Origin: Azolla caroliniana
Lineage: Eukaryota > Polypodiophyta
Length of the DNA stretch: 64,000 nucleotides
Assembly (NCBI GenBank): GCA_043228905.1
Contig: JBHGNT010000015.1
Coordinates: forward strand, 496,001 to 560,000
Reading direction: 5' to 3'
The position numbers and the translations under genes were made by a program. Shown piece by piece: positions 58,538-64,000 of this stretch (position 1 is the first letter of the stretch; each line of letters begins with the position of its first letter). The notes under the pieces are model-generated. The model ran no database searches and was not told the DNA's origin. It saw only the letters and a program-made list of their open reading frames with translations.

Positions 58538-61500
58538 ATGGCATCAACATCCGGCTCGTCAGAAATGAGTCTCCGAAAGTTCGATGGATCGAATTTCAAC
58601 TTCTGGAAGGAACAAATGCAGGACTATCTCATAGTCAAGGGGCAAATCGATCCCATCGAAAATGAAGAACCTCCAGAAGGATACAAACCAATTGAGTGGC
58701 GGAAGCTGGACAGAATCGTCCGCGCCACGATTCGGATGCACCTATCGGAATCGGTATATTTTACGGTGCAATCGTGTATGACAGCATTCGAACTGTGGAA
58801 AACACTGTCGGACACTTACGAAAAGAAGGTCGCCGCAACGAAGATGTTTCTGATCCGGCGCCTCTACAACTTGCGGATGAAAGAATCCGACTCGGTCCAA
58901 GCACACCTCAATGAGTACGAAAGCATAAGCTCCCAAATCTCATCACAGGGGACGGCAATCGAGGATGAACTCAGAGCAATGATACTCATGAGCAGCCTTC
59001 CCTCATCATGGGAAACTTTCGTCACAACCGTGTGCAACGCGTCAACCACGGCTGTCAAATACTCCGAAGTCACGAGCGCAATTCTGACCGAAGCAGCTCG
59101 GAGAAAGTCTTTCGCCAAAGACTCAACAGACGACGCTTATGTAGTACAAGGTTCGACAGACCGATCGAACATACGAGGAAGAGATTCCTCACGACCGCCG
59201 AACAATCAGCGAAGACGGAGCCAGTCACGGGATAACCGAATCTGCAACTATTGCAAGAAACCCGGACACATCAAAGCCGACTGCCGCGCACTCAAGAACA
59301 AGAACAACAAGAAGAGTGGCCGGCATGAGGAGATCAATTACGTCAGCTTCTCAGCTGATGTACTACCGGACGACCCGAATATACTATCAATAGAAAATCC
59401 TGTCGGATCAGAAGTTCTGCTCACGACTGAAGAATCGAGCACATGGCTCTTAGATTCGGGTGCGTCATTTCACGTGACTCCTCATCGATCCCAATTTCGG
59501 CAATATACGATCCGTCACTCCGACTCAGTTCGGGTCGGCAACTCGCAACACTGTGACATCATTGGAATCGGCACAGTAGAGCTCAACCTTGCAGGTGGCT
59601 CTACACTTATACTTCACAATGTCCGACATGTACCCGAGCTCTCAAGGCCATTGATCTCAGTCGGACAACTAGATGAAGACGGCATTCGTGCCGGTTTTTC
59701 TTCGGGAGGGTGGACACTCCACAGGGGGAACCTCCTGCTTGCTAGAGGACCTAAGATACACTCATTGTATCCGTTACATGTTACGCTCAGAGAGGGTAAC
59801 CTGTTTTTGGTGAATATTCCTGTGTCATCACTATGGCACCGAAGATTAGGACACCTCAGCAAGGCCGGCATCACGCACCTATCTAGAGCCGGATACATCC
59901 CCAAACTCTCCTTCTCGGACCATCAATTCTGCGAGCATTGCCAGTATGGCAAACAAGTAGCCGCATCACACCCGACATCAGCACCAAGAGAAACGAGACC
60001 TCTCGATTTAGTCCATTCGGACGTCTGTGGCCCAATGCCGCATCAGTCTCTAGGCGGTGCCTCTTACTTCGTCAGTTTTATTGACGATTCGACTCGAAAG
60101 GTGTGGGCTTATCCAATTCGCACCAAAGATCGTGTCTTCTCGATCTTCACCGATTGGCTCGCTATGGTAGAAAATCAAACCGACCGAAAGCTGAAATGCC
60201 TTCGGACAGACAATGGGGGAGAGTTCAAATCCGATGAATTCGTCAAATTCTGCCGACAACGCGGCATCCGACGTGAATTTACGGCACCACACAGTCCGGA
60301 GCAAAACGGGATTGCCGAACGAATGAATCGGACAATCCAAGAAAGGATAGTTTCCATGCTCCAACACTCCGGACTATCGGATGGCTTCTGGGCAGAGGCT
60401 CTACTCACGGCAGTACACATAATCAATATGTCGCCAAGTAGACCTCTAGGACTTCAAATTCCTCAGGAACTATGGATCGGCAGTAAGCCGAATTACGACA
60501 AGCTGAGGATCTTCGGATGCGAGGCGTACGCCCTCATTCCGAAAGATGATCGCCGAAAACTTGCACCTCGGTCCAGGAAATGCATTTTCCTTGGATATGG
60601 ATCAGACGGCGAAATGGGATACCGACTCTGGGACCCCGAACGCAGACAAATCGTTCGAAGTTCGGACGTTGTGTTCAACGAGTCGGCTATGAATCCATCA
60701 GTCGAAAAACCGATCGAAGTCCGAAGGGTAACATTCTCCGATGTGCCGACCCTTCAAGAAGGCCCCGCTCTCAACACACGGTCAGCTTCACGGGTAGCTG
60801 AACCTTATACTACCGACTCGGACAACTCTGACTCGGCACAGCCGAATGATTCGGTTTCGGACCATCCGACCTCGATACCCGATGCGACCAGTCCAATCAT
60901 ACCTCGACGATCCGAGAGACTGTCGCAACCTCCGGAGAGGTATTCTCCTGGAATTTTCTTCACCGACGCCGGCGAACCGACGTCTTACGAAGAAGCATCG
61001 ACATCTGTCGATTCGGCCACCTGGCATCTGGCGATGGAGTCGGAAATGCACTCCATCCGGGCAAACAAGACTTGGGATCTGGTTGAATTACCTAGGAACC
61101 GACGTGCTCTTCCTTGCAAGTGGGTTTATCGACTAAAAGAGACGTCTGATTCGACCACCCCAAAGTACAAGGCCAGATTAGTTGCGAAGGGCTTCCGACA
61201 AGAATATGGCGTCGACTTCGACGAGATTTTTTCACCAGTGGTGAAAATGACAACCCTTCGTTTTCTGCTCGGCGTCGTGGCAGCCGACAACTTGGAGCTG
61301 ATTCAGCTAGATGTCAAAACCGCCTTCCTCCATGGTGATCTCGAGGAGGAAATTTATATGGAGCAGCCAAAAGGCTTCGTGGCAACTGGCCAAGAACATC
61401 TAGTCTGCCGACTCAGGAAGAGTCTATACGGCCTCAAACAGGCACCGCGACAATGGTACAAGAAGTTCGACGACTTCATCCAATCAATCGGCTTCTCCAA

Positions 61501-62551
61501 AAGCGATGAGGACCATTGTCTCTTCACCAACACAGCTCGAGATGGATCACCCATCTTCCTCATCATTTACGTGGACGACATGCTAATTTCTGGACGCCAC
61601 GCGGGCGAACTTGCCGATCTCGTTCGGCAACTGCGGTTGAAGTTTGCCATGAAGGACCTCGGTCCGGCACGACACATCCTTGGCATGAAGATTAGTCGGC
61701 ATCGCGATAAACGACATCTTTTTTTGTCTCAGACCGACTATATCGGACGTGTCTTGGAACGCTTCAACATGCAATCAGCCAAATCTGCTTCAACCCCACT
61801 CCCTATGAATCTTCGGCTCTCTCAGCGAGACTGCCCGACATCCGGTTCGGAGGGGGAAGATATGAAGTCGGTACCGTATGCACCGGCAGTCGGCTCCCTT
61901 ATGTACCTGATGGTCGCGACACGGCCTGACATCTCTCATGCCGTAGGAGTCGTTAGTAGATTTATGCACAATCCTGGCCGATCGCATTGGAACGCAGTCA
62001 AGCATGTGTTCAGATATCTGGCTGGCACAAAAGACCATGGCATTCTTTTCGGACCGAACCGAACCTCAGGCGTAGTCGGTTACACCGACTCGGACTTCGC
62101 CGGCTGTATAGACAGTCGGAAATCAACAACCGGATACTGCTTCAAATTCGGCAATGGAGCAATCTCGTGGAAGTCGAAACTTCAGGAGTGCACAGCGACC
62201 TCAACGACCGAAGCAGAATATGTAGCTGCGTCCGACGCAGCAAAAGAAGCTTTGTGGCTCGGTCGGCTGGCGCACACGTTTCGACAAGTCGAACATGACT
62301 CGGCTCCAGTTGTCTACAGCGACAGTCAAGGTGCTGTTGCCTTGTCGAAAAATCCGGTTCACCACAACGCCTCCAAACATATCGACGTTCGATATCACTT
62401 CGTTCGGGACTGCGTCATTTCAGGGAAAATCGGTCTAGAGAAAATATCCACAACCGATAATGTCGCAGATGGAATGACCAAATGTCTCTCGGCAGACCGT
62501 TTTCGGTCTCTTCGGCATCAGATGGGCGTAACGACAAACCAGTCCGGTTAG
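58538..62551 (+). CDS. Copia-3 Gag-Pol polyprotein, 1337 residues, intact
   Basis: The first ATG of the frame is at 58538 (MASTSGSSEMSLRKFDGSNF). Domains in order: UBN2-type Gag (~10-210), CCHC knuckle CNYCKKPGHIKADC (~236), protease LLDSGASFHVTP (Asp306), GAG-pre-integrase with HHCC finger (WHRRLGH...CEHCQYGK, ~434 on), integrase core with D495, D558 and E594 (the last pair 35 residues apart), RT (KTAFLHGDLEEEIYM, YGLKQAPRQW, catalytic YVDD with D1013 and D1014) and RNase H (GYTDSDFAG with D1184, STTEAEYVA, YSDSQGAV). All expected catalytic residues are present. The single frame agrees with other copia elements. Products would assemble particles in the cytoplasm and integrate cDNA in the nucleus. 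Confidence 0.95.
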   Translation: MASTSGSSEMSLRKFDGSNFNFWKEQMQDYLIVKGQIDPIENEEPPEGYKPIEWRKLDRIVRATIRMHLSESVYFTVQSCMTAFELWKTLSDTYEKKVAATKMFLIRRLYNLRMKESDSVQAHLNEYESISSQISSQGTAIEDELRAMILMSSLPSSWETFVTTVCNASTTAVKYSEVTSAILTEAARRKSFAKDSTDDAYVVQGSTDRSNIRGRDSSRPPNNQRRRSQSRDNRICNYCKKPGHIKADCRALKNKNNKKSGRHEEINYVSFSADVLPDDPNILSIENPVGSEVLLTTEESSTWLLDSGASFHVTPHRSQFRQYTIRHSDSVRVGNSQHCDIIGIGTVELNLAGGSTLILHNVRHVPELSRPLISVGQLDEDGIRAGFSSGGWTLHRGNLLLARGPKIHSLYPLHVTLREGNLFLVNIPVSSLWHRRLGHLSKAGITHLSRAGYIPKLSFSDHQFCEHCQYGKQVAASHPTSAPRETRPLDLVHSDVCGPMPHQSLGGASYFVSFIDDSTRKVWAYPIRTKDRVFSIFTDWLAMVENQTDRKLKCLRTDNGGEFKSDEFVKFCRQRGIRREFTAPHSPEQNGIAERMNRTIQERIVSMLQHSGLSDGFWAEALLTAVHIINMSPSRPLGLQIPQELWIGSKPNYDKLRIFGCEAYALIPKDDRRKLAPRSRKCIFLGYGSDGEMGYRLWDPERRQIVRSSDVVFNESAMNPSVEKPIEVRRVTFSDVPTLQEGPALNTRSASRVAEPYTTDSDNSDSAQPNDSVSDHPTSIPDATSPIIPRRSERLSQPPERYSPGIFFTDAGEPTSYEEASTSVDSATWHLAMESEMHSIRANKTWDLVELPRNRRALPCKWVYRLKETSDSTTPKYKARLVAKGFRQEYGVDFDEIFSPVVKMTTLRFLLGVVAADNLELIQLDVKTAFLHGDLEEEIYMEQPKGFVATGQEHLVCRLRKSLYGLKQAPRQWYKKFDDFIQSIGFSKSDEDHCLFTNTARDGSPIFLIIYVDDMLISGRHAGELADLVRQLRLKFAMKDLGPARHILGMKISRHRDKRHLFLSQTDYIGRVLERFNMQSAKSASTPLPMNLRLSQRDCPTSGSEGEDMKSVPYAPAVGSLMYLMVATRPDISHAVGVVSRFMHNPGRSHWNAVKHVFRYLAGTKDHGILFGPNRTSGVVGYTDSDFAGCIDSRKSTTGYCFKFGNGAISWKSKLQECTATSTTEAEYVAASDAAKEALWLGRLAHTFRQVEHDSAPVVYSDSQGAVALSKNPVHHNASKHIDVRYHFVRDCVISGKIGLEKISTTDNVADGMTKCLSADRFRSLRHQMGVTTNQSG

Positions 62552-62744
62552 AGCCGGACACAGAGCAGGATGGTTCCCGACAACCGACATCAGCTCCTTA
62601 ATGATCGGCTTCAACTGTTCCGACCCGACCAGTTCGGTCTTCTGTCTTCGGATCCTGCCGACTCGAACAAAGCTGATATGTCCGAGAACCTAAGTCTATA
62701 CCTGTAATCTTAGATAACCCATGTATACGCCCATTACGGGGGAG
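62552..62744 (+). other. Copia-3 3' untranslated region with polypurine tract
   Basis: Runs from the stop at 62551 to the right LTR; ends ATTACGGGGGAG, the plus-strand primer tract. Confidence 0.85.
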
Positions 62745-63025
62745 TGTCGAATACATGTGTATAATGGACGTATTCACACCATCCCGTTTTCGGCCATTTA
62801 TGTAATTAGCATAAAGGGTAGTTGCCCTAAGTCGGTCACTATATATAGTGACCTTGTAACCTCTTTGTGAGGTTGGTTGTTGTATTGTTGCTTTATGAAA
62901 TAAGAAACTCTTTTGTGTCTCTCTCTCTCTCTCTCTGTGCAACGACCTACATTCTGTCATACACAGGGAATAAACAGGAATCGAGTGCTTCAAGATCTTC
63001 CGCACAGACGACATTGCTTCCAACA
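62745..63025 (+). repeat. Copia-3 3' LTR
   Basis: 281 bp, same ends as the 5' LTR, followed by the AGGAT target duplication. Confidence 0.95.
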
Positions 63026-63030
63026 AGGAT

Positions 63031-63123
63031 CTCCTATGTACAACGTAAGGCGCGCGTGCATGAAGAGCCGGTTCCTACGCTCCGGTGCACCGATTCCGCT
63101 TGTGGACGGTTTTCTTCACGACA
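63031..63123 (-). repeat. Gypsy-minus-2 3' LTR, second segment
   Basis: Continues the LTR from 57664 to its CTTCACGACA end; then CGCCCCCACCTAACCG, the complement of the purine tract. Confidence 0.88.
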
Positions 63124-63196
63124 TCCGCCCCCACCTAACCGCGCATCCACCGGCATGCGCCAAATTGAGTTGAGACGGAGAAAACCGGTCCAGCCT

Positions 63197-64000
63197 TTAT
63201 TTCCCGCCCGTCAGTTCTTCTTCGGTTTCGGATCGTTCGTCGTCTCGGTCCAGGTTATCCGGATCCGGCTCGTCGTCGTGACGCTTCTTGAACGCTTTGA
63301 CCCGCTTCCCAGCTACCGGTATCGCCATTCTCGTGCCATCGAGTTCCGCCAGATGGTACGTCCCGTTGTTGTTGGCGCTTTGTACCACGTAAGGCCCGAA
63401 CCACCTTCTTGCGAACTTCGGTGTCGCTTGGTGCTGGTTGTCGAGGCTGTTGTCGTAGATTAGCACCCAGTCGCCTTCCTCGATCTTCTTCGGTCGGAGC
63501 CGGTGCGTTCGGTCGAACCGGGCTTTGTTCCTCGTCCTTGCCACCCGAAGCTTTTCCGCAGCCTGCCCCACGTCCTCCGGTCTTCGCTCGAGCTGTCGTA
63601 TGCGCGCCGTCAACAGTTCCTCCTTGCTCATCTCGTCTCTCCAGTCCACGGTTGCCCATGAGGAGATCGTACGTTCCATCGGCATGATCGGCTTCTGCCC
63701 AAACATGAGCTCTGCCTACATGAATCCGGTTACCGAACTGTGCGTAGTTCGGTCCGCCCACAACGCGTAAGGCAACAGCCGTGGCTAGTTCCCGACTTGT
63801 CCTCCGCACGCCTGAACTAACGCCTTGACGATCGGTCCGTGTCCGCGCTCCACCTTCCCATTCGCCTCCGGATTGTACGCAGTGGTAAGCGAGAGCTTGA
63901 CTCCTAGCCGATCGAACAACTCCTCGGCCTCTTCGGCGTCCAACTCCCTGCGATCAGCCACGATCTTCCCGACGCACCCGTACCGGCATATCACGTCCTC
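63197..64000 (-). pseudogene. Gypsy-minus-2 integrase C-terminal part
   Basis: Open stretches 63197-63706 and 63785-63994 match the Gypsy-minus-1 integrase (MFGQKPIMPMERTISSW, FARRWFGPYVVQSANNNGTY; TAYNPEANGKVERGHGP). A TAG stop replaces the Trp of NWPRLLP near 63786 and a second stop lies at ~63716. It continues beyond the window. Confidence 0.83.

Larger units (their letters stand above)
57665..63025 (+). mobile_element. Copia-3: complete, apparently intact Ty1/copia element
   Basis: 5361 bp with 281-bp LTRs (57665-57945 and 62745-63025), perfect 5-bp target duplication AGGAT (57660-57664 and 63026-63030), primer-binding site at 57948-57959, purine tract ACGGGGGAG before the right LTR, and one uninterrupted polyprotein frame. 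The LTRs differ only in the partition of a GT/CT microsatellite, as far as I can see. It sits in the 3' LTR of Gypsy-minus-2. Confidence 0.95.
57134..64000 (-). mobile_element. Gypsy-minus-2: second copy of the Gypsy-minus family, interrupted by Copia-3 and cut by window end
   Basis: The 3' LTR is split into 57134-57664 and 63031-63123 (TGTCGAGG...TTCACGACA). The purine tract and integrase follow (63124-64000). The sequence is highly similar to 21865-23330 of Gypsy-minus-1. The rest of pol, gag and the 5' LTR lie beyond 64000. Confidence 0.88.

Overview
This window is nuclear DNA of a land plant. It holds GT-AG spliced genes for a TPX2-type protein, a vacuolar amino-acid transporter and a cytokinin dehydrogenase, one intronless DYW-type PPR gene, and a large load of Ty1/copia and Ty3/gypsy LTR retrotransposons. 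The PPR style and the retroelement mix would suit a fern or another seed-free plant, but that is an inference and no species is claimed.

Layout. 145-732 (+): last exons of a TPX2-like gene. 2471-5488 (+): a PPR-E-DYW protein of about 1005 residues. 6904-7620: five copies of a 143-bp tandem repeat. 7915-39247: a nested block of retroelements. The outermost is Copia-1 (minus strand). Its gag is split by Copia-2 (minus, 11966-38023). Copia-2 carries three further insertions: a divergent solo gypsy LTR (12589-13224), a gag-only element of TR-GAG type (15905-19519), and, inside its 5' LTR, Gypsy-plus (21708-37985). The left LTR of Gypsy-plus is in turn broken by Gypsy-minus-1 (21865-29449), which contains another insertion of about 1.2 kb. 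39248-43001: nothing recognised. 43002-45422 (+): AVT-type transporter in three exons. 45423-50001: nothing recognised. 50002-52504 (-): cytokinin dehydrogenase in five exons, with five G-boxes just upstream of its start. 52711-57133: mostly simple repeats. 57134-64000: a second copy of the Gypsy-minus family, running off the window, with the intact Copia-3 (57665-63025) inside its 3' LTR.

LTR comparisons agree with the nesting order. The outer Copia-1 LTRs differ visibly, the Copia-2 and Gypsy-plus LTRs differ at a few sites, the two 782-bp TR-GAG LTRs differ at about three sites, and the Copia-3 LTRs are almost identical. Copia-3 (one uninterrupted 1337-residue polyprotein) and the TR-GAG element (one open gag frame) look recently mobile. 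The other elements carry stops, frameshifts, deletions or lost catalytic residues.

The main points of interest are: the TR-GAG element, whose Gag is homologous to that of Gypsy-minus; the roughly 3-kb extra coding region between integrase and 3' LTR of Gypsy-plus; the G-box array at the cytokinin dehydrogenase gene; and a DYW domain in which a zinc cysteine has become arginine. All positions and readings were made by eye without database searches.
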